Part shown: piece after piece, positions 7,595-14,825 of the stretch
Numbering within the stretch: position 1 is the stretch's first letter
How the letters are laid out: every line of letters begins with the position of its first letter
Assembly (NCBI RefSeq): GCF_020217485.1
Contig: NZ_JAEKMI010000040.1
Coordinates: 1 to 43,645, forward strand
Length of the DNA stretch: 43,645 nt
Direction: 5' to 3'
Source of the DNA: Mycobacterium sp. WUMAC-067
GTDB lineage: Bacteria; Actinomycetota; Actinomycetes; Mycobacteriales; Mycobacteriaceae
Notes under the pieces: model-generated
Seen by the model: only the letters and a program-made list of their open reading frames with translations
Told to the model about the DNA's origin: nothing
The model's database searches: none
Position numbers and translations under genes: made by a program

Positions 7595-8682
7595 CACAAG
7601 AACAAGAGGGCGGCGACGGGTCGACCAACAACCAAGCCGGTCGCGACGTTAACGTTCACCACCACCACTACGGCGTTACCGAGGCGCGCGTTCGGGAGAT
7701 CGCAGTCGAACTGTGGCAAAACAACGCTCCACGACTGACCGCCGAGGCCAACGACACATACGACGGTCGTGCCATGAAGATGACAACCGAGATCATCACC
7801 AAGACAGTTCAAGTAGATCCCGATCTGCTTGAACGCTTCAACGACCCAAGGGCACAGGTCGCGCTCTTGAAAGCCCAACAGGCGTACGGGGAAACCGGCG
7901 ACGAGGAGCTGGCCGCGATCCTTTCAGGACTCGTTGTCGCACAGGTGGCGGAGTCAGCGCGGACGCGCCAAGAAATCGTAGCGCGTGAGGCAATCGAATG
8001 CGCACCTCGCCTGGCTGCGCAGCACCTCAATGCCCTGGTTGTAATCGTCTTACTGACCAGAATGAGTTATCGCAACGCTATCGACGTAGACAGTCTTCTG
8101 GATGCTCTTGACGCGCAATTTCGTCCGTACTACGACTCAATACCAAACGATCAGTTCGAGTACACGTTCATGGGCGCAACTGCCGCGGGTATCTATCTGC
8201 CGGGACTCGGACGAGACGTCTACAACCAGTTATTTATCGCGCATCCCAACGCGATGTATCCCCCGTTTTCGCCTAACGACCTGCCGACGGAATGGACCGT
8301 CACGGAAGAAGCCGGGGTTGAACTTGGGGCTATGTTCTGGCTGCAGCAGGCCGATCCGATTGAGAACAGCACCGTGAAGTTGCGGCCGGACGCGGCGGAC
8401 ATCGTTCTGCGAAGTGATCCGAACGCACAACCTCCGCTTACCGAGATACAATCTAAGCTAAGGGAATTCATCAAGGATCGTTCGATCACTCAAGAACACT
8501 TTGTCGCGCGACTGCGTGAGAAGAAGCCAGAGATGGCGCGATTCCTTGATACGGTGACATCGACGATGGCGCTGCATTTTCAGCCCTCGGCCGTAGGCCT
8601 GATGCTCGCGCGACATGCCGTAGCGGTTCGGTCTCAGCGCACCGCGGAAGAGATGGACAAGATGTTCGCGGTAAGGGCCTAA
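7591..8682 (+). CDS. LPO_1073/Vpar_1526-type protein, island operon gene 3
   Basis: 363 residues. The GTG start at 7591 overlaps the preceding stop codon. The N-terminus carries a GGDGSTNNQAGRDVNVHH motif (7-24) and a histidine run, then YGVTEARVREIAVELWQNN. This is the layout I recall for the LPO_1073/Vpar_1526 family of unknown function (N/Q-rich leader, then a helical domain beginning near T-x-x-x-V-R-x-I-A). The rest is mostly helical, with a conserved-looking core around TFMGATAAGIYLPG. No enzymatic motif is visible. Its C-terminal stop overlaps the convergent integrase remnant by four bases. The N-terminal motif, shared with the small membrane protein upstream, suggests that the two assemble. 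Family call from memory, not searched. Confidence 0.7.
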   Translation: MTQEQEGGDGSTNNQAGRDVNVHHHHYGVTEARVREIAVELWQNNAPRLTAEANDTYDGRAMKMTTEIITKTVQVDPDLLERFNDPRAQVALLKAQQAYGETGDEELAAILSGLVVAQVAESARTRQEIVAREAIECAPRLAAQHLNALVVIVLLTRMSYRNAIDVDSLLDALDAQFRPYYDSIPNDQFEYTFMGATAAGIYLPGLGRDVYNQLFIAHPNAMYPPFSPNDLPTEWTVTEEAGVELGAMFWLQQADPIENSTVKLRPDAADIVLRSDPNAQPPLTEIQSKLREFIKDRSITQEHFVARLREKKPEMARFLDTVTSTMALHFQPSAVGLMLARHAVAVRSQRTAEEMDKMFAVRA

Positions 8683-9570
8683 CGCCGCAGCGGCACAACG
8701 TTTCCACCTAAAGTCGGCCTCGGAGCGGCCATCGCGTCGAGTGCGGACATGGCGGCGGAGTGGTCATCGATGTTGAACAGGTGGGTGTAGATGTGCTCGG
8801 TGGTGGTGACGTTGGCGTGACCCATGAACAGCGCGACCTCCCGAACCTTGATTCCCGCCAGCGCACACAAGCTCGCCTACGTGTGGCGGAGGCTGTGGAA
8901 CTTCAGCTCGGCCGGTAGCGCGGGCCTTGTTGCCGGTGGCTGCGACAAATCGGTTCGCCCGCAACACTGCAGGCCGGTACACGGCTTTGTAGAAGGTGGC
9001 ATGCCGCAGCGGCTCATCCCAGTTCAGCTGCAACCGCTCCTCCGCCTCGGCTACCGAGAGATCCGCCAGGGCCGATGCCTGACGATGCGCCTTCGCTTGT
9101 GAGCTAAGCGGTGCCAGTGCGTCGGAACTCCCGGCAACCGCCACCGGGGTTGTCCGTGCGCCGGTCGGCTTCGGCGCGACCAGAGTCATCCCCGGGAACA
9201 ACGGGGCGGTCGGGACATCGGCGTGCGGATGCACTGCCAAGTAGTCCGGCAAGATCTGGATTGTTGCGGCGGCTAGCGGAACCTTGCGGAAGCTGCCGTG
9301 GGTCTTGGTGTCGAGGTATTCGATGACGGGGCCGACTGGACGCGCCGAACGCTCAACGCGCACAGCACCAGGCTCAATGTCCCCGACTTGCAGACCGGCC
9401 AGCTCTGCCGCCCGTAGCCCCGACCACCCCTGCCAGGTGCACCATGACGTTGTACGGCCACGGCATAGCGGCGACAAGGCTTTGCACCTGTGCAGCGGTG
9501 AGGAACTGGGCTCTGTCCACAACGCCCCGTTTACCGCCCCGAGCACCGGGGTGTTCGATGACTTACATGC
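8679..9570 (-). pseudogene. Tyrosine recombinase (phage-type integrase), decayed
   Basis: The catalytic parts of a tyrosine integrase are recognisable but lie in different frames. They are AAMPWPYNVMVHLAG, then after a frameshift near 9425 SGLRAAELAGLQVGD (catalytic Arg region) and TKTHGSFRKVPL. After a second shift near 8930 comes LPAELKFHSLRHT. A TAG stop directly follows HSLRHT where the family has a tyrosine, and then MGHANVTTTEHIYTHL carries the nucleophile tyrosine. The N-terminal arm-binding part is missing or unrecognisable. At least two frameshifts and one nonsense change mean that it cannot make a working recombinase, so the island is probably immobile by its own means. Confidence 0.88.
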
Positions 9571-9668
9571 TCAAGGCAAACTGTGCCTGAACCTCTCTGA
9601 CGAATTCCCAGCTGAGGACTGGGGTTTGCATCATTGCAACGCCGCATGGGAGACCGACGAAGGCGAAC

Positions 9669-9842
9669 ATGCTGATTCATGGCTCAGTGGACCCCGAAAG
9701 CACCGAACAGCAATACAGCCCTCACTCAATGCGCGACGCGCTGGTGGAGCTGCTGGACAGGCTCTGCACGAGCAACCCGAATTACGCAGGACCGCTGAAC
9801 TTCGAGCTGCGACTCAGGTCTGGACAGTTGTTGATGCTCTGA
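9669..9842 (+). CDS. Possible small hypothetical protein in the island
   Basis: A 57-codon frame from ATG 9669 to TGA 9842. It encodes an ordinary-looking soluble sequence (RDALVELLDRLCTSNPNY, then LNFELRLRSG) with normal amino-acid balance, unlike the arginine-rich frames made by antisense reading in this genome. No ribosome binding site stands out and I do not recognise a family. It fills part of the 385-bp stretch between the integrase remnant and the tRNA-like gene; nothing else is seen there apart from the terminator. Confidence 0.3.
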   Translation: MLIHGSVDPESTEQQYSPHSMRDALVELLDRLCTSNPNYAGPLNFELRLRSGQLLML

Positions 9843-9911
9843 CAACGGTTGACGATTCGGTTGGCCCCTGCTTCGGGGGCCTTCCGGCTCGGCGTCCCGA
9901 GAAAGCAGAAA

Positions 9912-9946
9912 AGGCACGGAGCGCGGGTGTGCAGCCCGACGTGCCT
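9912..9946 (-). terminator. Hairpin terminator after the minus-strand tRNA-like gene
   Basis: Arms AGGCACG (9912-9918) and CGTGCCT (9940-9946) pair perfectly. Read on the minus strand the hairpin is followed by TTTTCT and lies nine bases beyond the 3' end of the tRNA-like gene, as expected of its terminator. Confidence 0.65.
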
Positions 9947-9954
9947 CTTCTCCA

Positions 9955-10028
9955 AGATGTAGGCGGGACTCGAATCCGCGGCCTTCCCTTTAGTCAGAAG
10001 GGCGCTCTATCCGCTGGGCTACTACATG
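9955..10028 (-). tRNA. tRNA-like gene, anticodon loop CTGACTA (formally GAC, Val)
   Basis: A 74-base cloverleaf on the minus strand. The acceptor ATGTAG pairs with CTACAT, with the outermost pair C-C mismatched. The D-arm is GCCC-AGCGGATA-GAGC, the anticodon stem CCCTT/AAGGG with loop CTGACTA, and the T-arm GCGGA-TTCGAGT-CCCGC. CCA is not encoded. Read by position the anticodon is GAC (valine), but base 37 is U, where a purine is normal, and the D-loop resembles arginine tRNAs. The body is well kept, which argues for function, but identity is uncertain; it may be a degenerate or island-borne tRNA. Confidence 0.7.
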
Positions 10029-10047
10029 TCTTTGGGATGTCTTTGGG
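10026..10047. repeat. 11-bp perfect tandem duplication at the tRNA-like gene's 5' edge
   Basis: ATGTCTTTGGG occurs twice without a gap (10026-10036 and 10037-10047). The first copy overlaps the first bases of the acceptor stem, which is the side carrying the mismatch. Confidence 0.9.
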
Positions 10048-10190
10048 CTAAAACGAGCATGGCACACATGTCCGAGATCGTCCGCTTTCGACCCCGAATT
10101 GGGCCCGCACCTCGCCGTGCCGGGGCCGAACGGACACCGTCCCGGACGCGTACCGACGTTGGGGTTGACCAGTGCAAACGCAACCGACTG

Positions 10191-10433
10191 GGACCCCCCG
10201 ACGACACCCAAATGCCCGGCGGCATGTACCGCAACCAAGTGTGGTTTCCCTACCCGGGCAGCAACGTCGTGTTGTGTCAGGGCATGTGTGGTCAGATGAT
10301 TTATATCAACCGCGCAGCGGAGATGGTCGCCGCCAAGTTGTCCACCCAGTCGGACGTCGGGGACCCGCAAATGCTGTTAGCCACGCTGCGCGCATTCGAT
10401 GCGGTGGCGTACGAACTGGCCCGGAACCGCTAG
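10191..10433 (+). pseudogene. C-terminal fragment of a beta-lactamase-like serine hydrolase
   Basis: The frame ending at 10433 encodes MPGGMYRNQVWFPYPGSN, then a G-M-C-G-Q-M-I-Y-I-N run and AFDAVAYELARNR. This matches the end of class C beta-lactamase/6-aminohexanoate-dimer-hydrolase-like proteins (conserved GQxIYV strand and terminal helix). Such proteins are about 400 residues and need an SxxK motif and a Tyr motif far upstream; both are missing here. The frame before about 10190 is arginine-rich and not family-like. I read this as the stump of a backbone gene cut by the event that formed the island. Confidence 0.65.
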
Positions 10434-10601
10434 TCAGCCCGAGATTCCGCCGACCAGCCACCCACATCGCCGGACCAAACGTGCCGTAGCCAAAATGTGA
10501 CCGACGCGTGGCCAAATATCCACGTGCCCTTGCGCTTTCGCAGGTCAGACGCCATTTATCATCCCTATTGCAACTATGTCAGTTAAAAGGGAAATGGGGC
10601 C

Positions 10602-11408
10602 ATGCGGACGGGTGTTCGGTGTGTTCTTGCGTTGGTCGGGGTCGCCACAAGCGTGGTCGTGGCGCCGGCGGGCGTAAGCCTGGCGGCGGCCAACCAGTCG
10701 CATGGGCCTGCCATCGCGTCGGTTTCACCGGCGCGCGGCGAAGTGGTGGGTGTCGCGCACCCCGTGGTGGTGACGTTCCGCGCACCGGTTGCCGACCGAC
10801 GGGCGGCCGAGCGGGCCGTCGAGGTCAAGTCAACGCCCGCGATGACCGGCAAGTTCGAGTGGCTCGACAACAAGGTCGTCCAATGGGTGCCGGACCGATA
10901 CTGGCCGGCGCACAGCACAATTGCGCTGACGGTAGGCCAGGCGACCTCGGAGATCAAAACGGGTCCCGCCGTCATCGGGGTGGCCAGCATCTCACAGCAC
11001 ACGTTCACCGTGAGCATCGACGGAGCCGAGGCGGGACCGCCGACCCAACTCCCGGCGCCGCATCACCGGCCGCACTTCGGGGAGCAGGGCGTGATGCCGG
11101 CCTCGCTGGGCAGGCCGGAATACGCGACGCCGGTCGGCTCGTACACCGTTCTCTCGAAAGAGCCTGCGGTGACCATGGATTCGAGCAGCGTCGGCATTCC
11201 CGTCGACGACCCCAACGGCTACCTGCTCACGGTCAATTACGCCGTCCGCATCACCAGCCGCGGCCTGTTCGTGCATTCGGCCCCCTGGGCCGTCCCCTCC
11301 CTGGGCCTCGAGAACGTCAGCCACGGCTGCATCAGCCTGAGCCCCGAGGACGCCGAGTGGTACTACAACCACGTCAACGTCGGCGACCCGGTGATCGTCC
11401 AGGAATAG
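10602..11408 (+). CDS. L,D-transpeptidase (Ig-like plus YkuD domains)
   Basis: 268 residues. Signal peptide (about 1-30) ending near LAAANQS, a Big/Ig-like domain (about 36-125, FRAPVADRRAAERAVEV) and a C-terminal YkuD catalytic domain. The latter has FVHSAPW (H225) and SHGCISLSPEDAEWYY with catalytic Cys243. These enzymes make 3-3 cross-links in mycobacterial peptidoglycan in the periplasm and are inhibited by carbapenems. Size and domains are closest to the short mycobacterial Ldt types. ATG 10602 follows AAGGGAAA. An odd feature is a proline/histidine-rich insert (about 147-163, TQLPAPHHRPHFGEQG) early in the YkuD domain, where homologues I know have a tight turn. Stand-alone gene ending before two strong hairpins. 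Confidence 0.93.
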   Translation: MRTGVRCVLALVGVATSVVVAPAGVSLAAANQSHGPAIASVSPARGEVVGVAHPVVVTFRAPVADRRAAERAVEVKSTPAMTGKFEWLDNKVVQWVPDRYWPAHSTIALTVGQATSEIKTGPAVIGVASISQHTFTVSIDGAEAGPPTQLPAPHHRPHFGEQGVMPASLGRPEYATPVGSYTVLSKEPAVTMDSSSVGIPVDDPNGYLLTVNYAVRITSRGLFVHSAPWAVPSLGLENVSHGCISLSPEDAEWYYNHVNVGDPVIVQE

Positions 11409-11513
11409 CGCCTCACTCACACCGGCCTGCCTCGAGCGTGGGGCTAGGTACGAATCCCTTTCATCTTTCGTCCATACCCCACGCGCTCGGCGAGCCACTA
11501 GCAGCGGCCTCGC

Positions 11514-11560
11514 AATCGAAGCTCCGCACCCACTTGCAGGACGGGTGCGGAGCTTCGATT
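11514..11560. terminator. Perfect 18-bp inverted repeat, likely terminator of the L,D-transpeptidase gene
   Basis: Arms 11514-11531 and 11543-11560 are exact reverse complements with an 11-base loop. The stem is GC-rich with an A/T outer end followed by TTCTGTT on the plus strand. It lies about 105 bp after the upstream plus-strand stop and faces a convergent gene, so it may work in both directions. Confidence 0.65.
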
Positions 11561-11602
11561 CTGTTGACAGAACGGGCTTTTGACGACGGACACGCAACGG
11601 AA

Positions 11603-11633
11603 CGGGCCCGCTGGTAGGAAACCAGCGGGCCCG
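11603..11633. terminator. Perfect 13-bp hairpin, likely terminator of the proline-rich secreted protein gene
   Basis: CGGGCCCGCTGGT (11603-11615), loop AGGAA, then its exact complement (11621-11633). It lies 18 bp beyond the stop of the minus-strand gene that ends at 11652. On the minus strand it is followed by TCCGTTGCG, so the U-tract is poor, as is common for mycobacterial intrinsic terminators. Confidence 0.65.
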
Positions 11634-11651
11634 CCTAAACCGGAAAGAGCG

Positions 11652-12149
11652 TCAGCTCGACGGCCCGGGGCGAATCGGCTGACCGGACGTCGGCCCGCCG
11701 GTGGGCGCCGGACCGGTCGGCGCGTCCTTCACCCCGGCCATGTCGATGATCGGAGCGGCCGCCTCCAAGGGAGCACCCGCCACCGGCCCGCCCAGGGCGA
11801 TCAGCGGCGCACCGGCGGGCACCACCGGCACCGGCGGCACGACCGGCACGGGCGGCGCGAGCGGCAATGGCGGCACGATCGGCACCGGAGCACCGAGCGG
11901 CACAGGTCCGGGCACGGCCATGGGCACGCCGGACATGTCAGTGAGCGGCGCCGCGCACATGTCCGCCGGTGCGCCCGCGGCGACGGGACCTCCGGCGGCC
12001 GGCGCCGCATCGCCCGCTTGCCCCTGGATGCACGCGTGGCCGCCCGTTATCAGCGGGGCGGCCGCCGCGTCGGGGCTCAACGCTATAGCTGCTCCGCACA
12101 ACCCAGCGCCGGCAACTACTTTCATGTTGAACCGATCGACGATCGCCAT
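11652..12149 (-). CDS. Secreted Pro/Ala/Gly-rich protein of unknown function
   Basis: 165 residues from ATG 12149, chosen because GGAGA stands about ten bases upstream; a start at 12173 would add eight residues and lose the site. It has a short basic start (MAIVDRFNMK), a hydrophobic signal segment (VVAGAGLCGAAIALSPDAAAA) and a likely cleavage after AAAA. The mature part is low-complexity, with repeated PVPVVPP and GAPVPIVPP units, and two cysteines (in HACIQG and ADMCAA). No catalytic motif. Probably an exported cell-wall or surface protein; I do not recognise a family. Confidence 0.7.
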   Translation of the reverse strand: MAIVDRFNMKVVAGAGLCGAAIALSPDAAAAPLITGGHACIQGQAGDAAPAAGGPVAAGAPADMCAAPLTDMSGVPMAVPGPVPLGAPVPIVPPLPLAPPVPVVPPVPVVPAGAPLIALGGPVAGAPLEAAAPIIDMAGVKDAPTGPAPTGGPTSGQPIRPGPSS

Positions 12150-12541
12150 CAGCGCCAACTCTCCTTTATTCACGCTCAGCTACTCCCGCAATCAATCAGT
12201 GCAGCAGGCCCGCCTAGCCGTACCGAGGCCGTCCTTTTCACGACCGGGCCAATTGTCAGCAGCCGACACGCGACACGAGCCACGCCGCACCGCGCCGTTT
12301 CCAAATGGTGACGTCACAACGCTGTCACGAATCGGAACACCGTCGGCAGGCATCGCTGACCTGCGCCGACACGCGTGCGTTCTGGGGCTTCGCCCGGGTC
12401 GGCCACGGACTTCGAATCCCGCGGACTTTATTTACCCGCAGGTCATTCACAGGGAAATTTTGATGCACAAAGTCTGTCCAGGAGGTTACATAGAAGTGAA
12501 CACCGTGAGAGCAACTGTTGACAGACGGAGGGGATGGGCAT
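12150..12541. other. Divergent intergenic region
   Basis: 392 bp between divergent genes that should hold both promoters. It contains GTGACGTCAC (a ten-base perfect palindrome near 12307) followed six bases later by another GTCAC. An AGGAGG site at 12480-12485 precedes GTG 12497, which opens a 54-codon frame (12497-12661) running into the next gene in another frame. The coding quality of that frame is poor, so I do not call it a gene. Confidence 0.4.
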
Positions 12542-12880
12542 ATGGCAACACGTCGTCTAGCTGGCGGTTTGGTCGCCTCAGCGCTGTTCGGCGCCCCACT
12601 TCTCGCCGGCCTCGTCTGGGCCAGCCCCGCGCAGGCCGACGCGGCCAGCTTTCTCAGTGACATGCACAAGGACGGGATCCACGCGGTGACCGGTGGTGAC
12701 GCCGCGCTCTTGCAGGCGGGCCTGAACATCTGCCAGCAAATCTCCTGGGGCGCCCCGCCCGCCCAGCTCGAGGGCCTGGCGCTGCAGCGCTCCGACGAAC
12801 GGCAGGGCACAGGGGGGCTCAGTCCTCAGCAGGCCGACGACATCGTCGTCTTCGCCATGCGTGACCTGTGCCCGAGCTAG
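12542..12880 (+). CDS. Secreted DUF732-family protein, copy 1
   Basis: 112 residues from ATG 12542, with GGAGGGG upstream. Signal peptide (about 1-33, LVASALFGAPLLAGLVWASPAQA), then a compact DUF732 domain. This has ASFLSDMHKDGIHAVTGGD at the start, Cys in NICQQISWG and Cys in RDLCPS at the end, which probably form a disulfide. DUF732 proteins are small, exported, mycobacteria-enriched proteins of unknown function. A paralogue follows 152 bp downstream. Confidence 0.88.
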   Translation: MATRRLAGGLVASALFGAPLLAGLVWASPAQADAASFLSDMHKDGIHAVTGGDAALLQAGLNICQQISWGAPPAQLEGLALQRSDERQGTGGLSPQQADDIVVFAMRDLCPS

Positions 12881-13032
12881 TCACGCTGAGCTGAGTTCTC
12901 GCGCTCCGCGCGCCCGGCCGCGCGGCCAATCTTCGCCGACTATTCATCCTCCGGATTTTCTGCACGGCGGATCATGCACTTTTGTGTAAAGGTGCATCAT
13001 CGCATCGCGCAGAGACACAAGGAGAAGGTTGG

Positions 13033-13377
13033 ATGGCGGCACGCAGGCGGTACGGCCGGTTGATCGGCGCGGCGCTGACGGCGGGCCCACTTCTGATCCA
13101 AGGGATTGTCTGGGCCGGCCCGGCGCGGGCCGACCAGGCCGCCTTTCTCAACGACCTGCACAACGCCGGGATCCACGCCGTCGACGGCGGCGACGACGCG
13201 CTGTTGCGGATGGGCGCGGATCTCTGTCAACAGCTTTCGTGGGGCGCTTCCCCGCAGCAGCTGGAGCTGCTGGCCCTGCAGCGCTCCGATGCCGACCAGG
13301 GCTCCGGCGGGATCAACGGCCGGCAGGCCGCGGACGTGGTGATCTTCGCCCTGCGCGACCTGTGCCCCAACGCCTAG
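13033..13377 (+). CDS. Secreted DUF732-family protein, copy 2
   Basis: 114 residues from ATG 13033, preceded by AAGGAGAAGG. It has the same plan as the preceding paralogue: basic N-terminus (MAARRRYGR), signal segment ending at AGPARA, then AAFLNDLHNAGIHAVDGGD, Cys in DLCQQLSWG and Cys in RDLCPNA. The match to copy 1 is strong over the whole mature part, so the pair arose by tandem duplication. A separate ribosome binding site and a gap of about 150 bp allow independent expression. Confidence 0.88.
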   Translation: MAARRRYGRLIGAALTAGPLLIQGIVWAGPARADQAAFLNDLHNAGIHAVDGGDDALLRMGADLCQQLSWGASPQQLELLALQRSDADQGSGGINGRQAADVVIFALRDLCPNA

Positions 13378-13421
13378 CAATGAGCTAGTCGCGGCGGAGT
13401 CCGCGCTAAGGTGACACTTGA

Positions 13422-14825
13422 GTGAAGCTGAACGCACGGAACCTGACCGGTCTCGACATCCCCGTCCCGACCTATGACCGCAGCCAAATCGGCATCGGCA
13501 TAGCGCATTTCGGCGTCGGCGGCTTTCATCGCGCCCACCAGGCCTCCTACATCGACCGTCTGCTCAACGCCGGGCTCGCGCGGGATTGGGGCATCTGCGG
13601 TGTGGGCGTGCTGCCGGGTGACCGACAGATGCGCGACGCGCTGCGCAACCAGGACCATCTCTATACGCTGATCCTCGAACACGCCGACGGCACCCGAGAA
13701 CCCCGCGTCATCGGCTCCATCGTCGACTTCCGTTATGCGCCTGAGGATCCCGATTCGGTCATCGAGCTGCTCGCCGATCCGGCGGTCCGGATCATCTCGC
13801 TCACCATCACCGAGGGCGGTTACCAGCCGCCCCTGAGCGCCGTGTTCGGGTTGGTGGCCCAGGCGTGCGAGCGGCGCCGAACGCGCGGCCTGCCCTCGCC
13901 GACCATCGTGTCCTGCGACAACATCGTCGGGAACGGGGACGTGGCCCGGCGCGCGTTCACGTCCTACGCGGAGCGGGTCAATCCCGAACTCGCGCAATGG
14001 ATGCGCGAGAACACGAGATTCCCCAACTCGATGGTCGACCGGATCACGCCGGTGACCACCGCCGACGTGGTGGAGCGGCTGGACTCCGAATTCGGCGTGC
14101 GCGACGCGCGGCCCGTCGTGGCCGAGCCGTTCGCCATGTGGGCGATCGAGGACGACTTCGCCGACGGGCGCCCGCCCTTGGGCCGGGCCGGTGTGCAGCT
14201 CGTCGACGACGTGGCTCCGTACGAGGCGATGAAGCTGCGGCTGCTCAACGCCGGCCATCAGGGCCTGTGCTATTTCGGGTACCTGGCCGGATACCGGCTG
14301 GTGCACGAGGCCGCCCAGGATCCGGTGATCGCCGAATTCCTTGACCGCTACCTGGATTCGGAGGCGATGCCGACGCTGACACGCATCCCGGGTCTGGCCG
14401 AGTTCCGCGACCAGCTCCTCCCCCGCTTCGCCAACGCTTACGTGCGCGACACGATCGCCCGGCTGTGCGCCGACTCTTCGGACCGCATCCCGAAATGGCT
14501 GCTGCCGGTCGTGCACGACAATCTGCGCTCCGGCGGCCCGGTGCGGCTCTCGGCGGCGATCGTCGCGAGCTGGGCGCGGTATGCCGAGGGCGTCGACGAG
14601 CAGGGCCGACCGATCGAGGTGATAGATCGGCTGGCCGACTCGTTGGTGCCGCTCGCAAGTTCGCAACGCGACGATCCGGACGCATTCCTGGCCAACCGCT
14701 CGCTGTTCGGCGACCTCATCGACGCGCCGCGCTTCCGCGAGGCCTACCTGTGGGCACTGGACTGCCTGTACCGGCGCGGCGCGCACGCCACGCTGCGGGC
14801 GCTGATCGGGGAGGACGCGCCGTGA
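13422..14825 (+). CDS. Polyol dehydrogenase, mannitol dehydrogenase family (mannitol or D-arabitol)
   Basis: 467 residues, GTG start at 13422. It is an NAD-dependent long-chain polyol dehydrogenase oxidising mannitol to fructose or D-arabitol to D-xylulose in the cytosol. N-terminal Rossmann segment AHFGVGGFHRAHQ (28-40), SCDNIVGNG (164-172), PNSMVDRITP (201-210) and the family's catalytic pattern MKLRLLNAGHQ with K271, N276 and H279. The next gene, a xylulokinase, overlaps by four bases. The pairing favours D-arabitol to D-xylulose to xylulose 5-phosphate, but mannitol remains possible. A TAAGGT hexamer nine bases before the start suggests a leaderless or very short leader mRNA. Confidence 0.9.
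   Translation: MKLNARNLTGLDIPVPTYDRSQIGIGIAHFGVGGFHRAHQASYIDRLLNAGLARDWGICGVGVLPGDRQMRDALRNQDHLYTLILEHADGTREPRVIGSIVDFRYAPEDPDSVIELLADPAVRIISLTITEGGYQPPLSAVFGLVAQACERRRTRGLPSPTIVSCDNIVGNGDVARRAFTSYAERVNPELAQWMRENTRFPNSMVDRITPVTTADVVERLDSEFGVRDARPVVAEPFAMWAIEDDFADGRPPLGRAGVQLVDDVAPYEAMKLRLLNAGHQGLCYFGYLAGYRLVHEAAQDPVIAEFLDRYLDSEAMPTLTRIPGLAEFRDQLLPRFANAYVRDTIARLCADSSDRIPKWLLPVVHDNLRSGGPVRLSAAIVASWARYAEGVDEQGRPIEVIDRLADSLVPLASSQRDDPDAFLANRSLFGDLIDAPRFREAYLWALDCLYRRGAHATLRALIGEDAP

Larger units (their letters stand above)
6099..10047. mobile_element. Candidate integrated island between tRNA-Gly and a tRNA-like gene (decayed integrase)
   Basis: Gene content between the two tRNA genes is foreign to the flanking Rv0320-type backbone: a defence-like operon, a broken tyrosine integrase, a possible small ORF and a tRNA-like gene. 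The coding sequence at 6.4-8.7 kb is visibly richer in A and T than its neighbours. A truncated serine-hydrolase gene at the right side also suggests recombination. No direct repeat of either tRNA 3' end was found, so the boundaries are approximate and the attachment site is unresolved. Confidence 0.5.

Noticed and set aside
8679..8870. Small separate protein with MGHANVTTTEHIYTHL
   Set aside because: It is the C-terminal catalytic piece of the broken integrase, not an independent gene.
6025..10028. Direct repeat of the tRNA-Gly 3' end, or of the tRNA-like 3' end, as attL/attR
   Set aside because: I searched by eye for second copies of both T-arm/acceptor segments and found none; the partial likeness between the two T-arms is the common tRNA consensus in opposite orientation.
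12497..12661. Short frame from GTG 12497 behind a strong AGGAGG
   Set aside because: Arginine-rich and overlapping the DUF732 gene out of frame; kept only as a possible leader peptide, not called.
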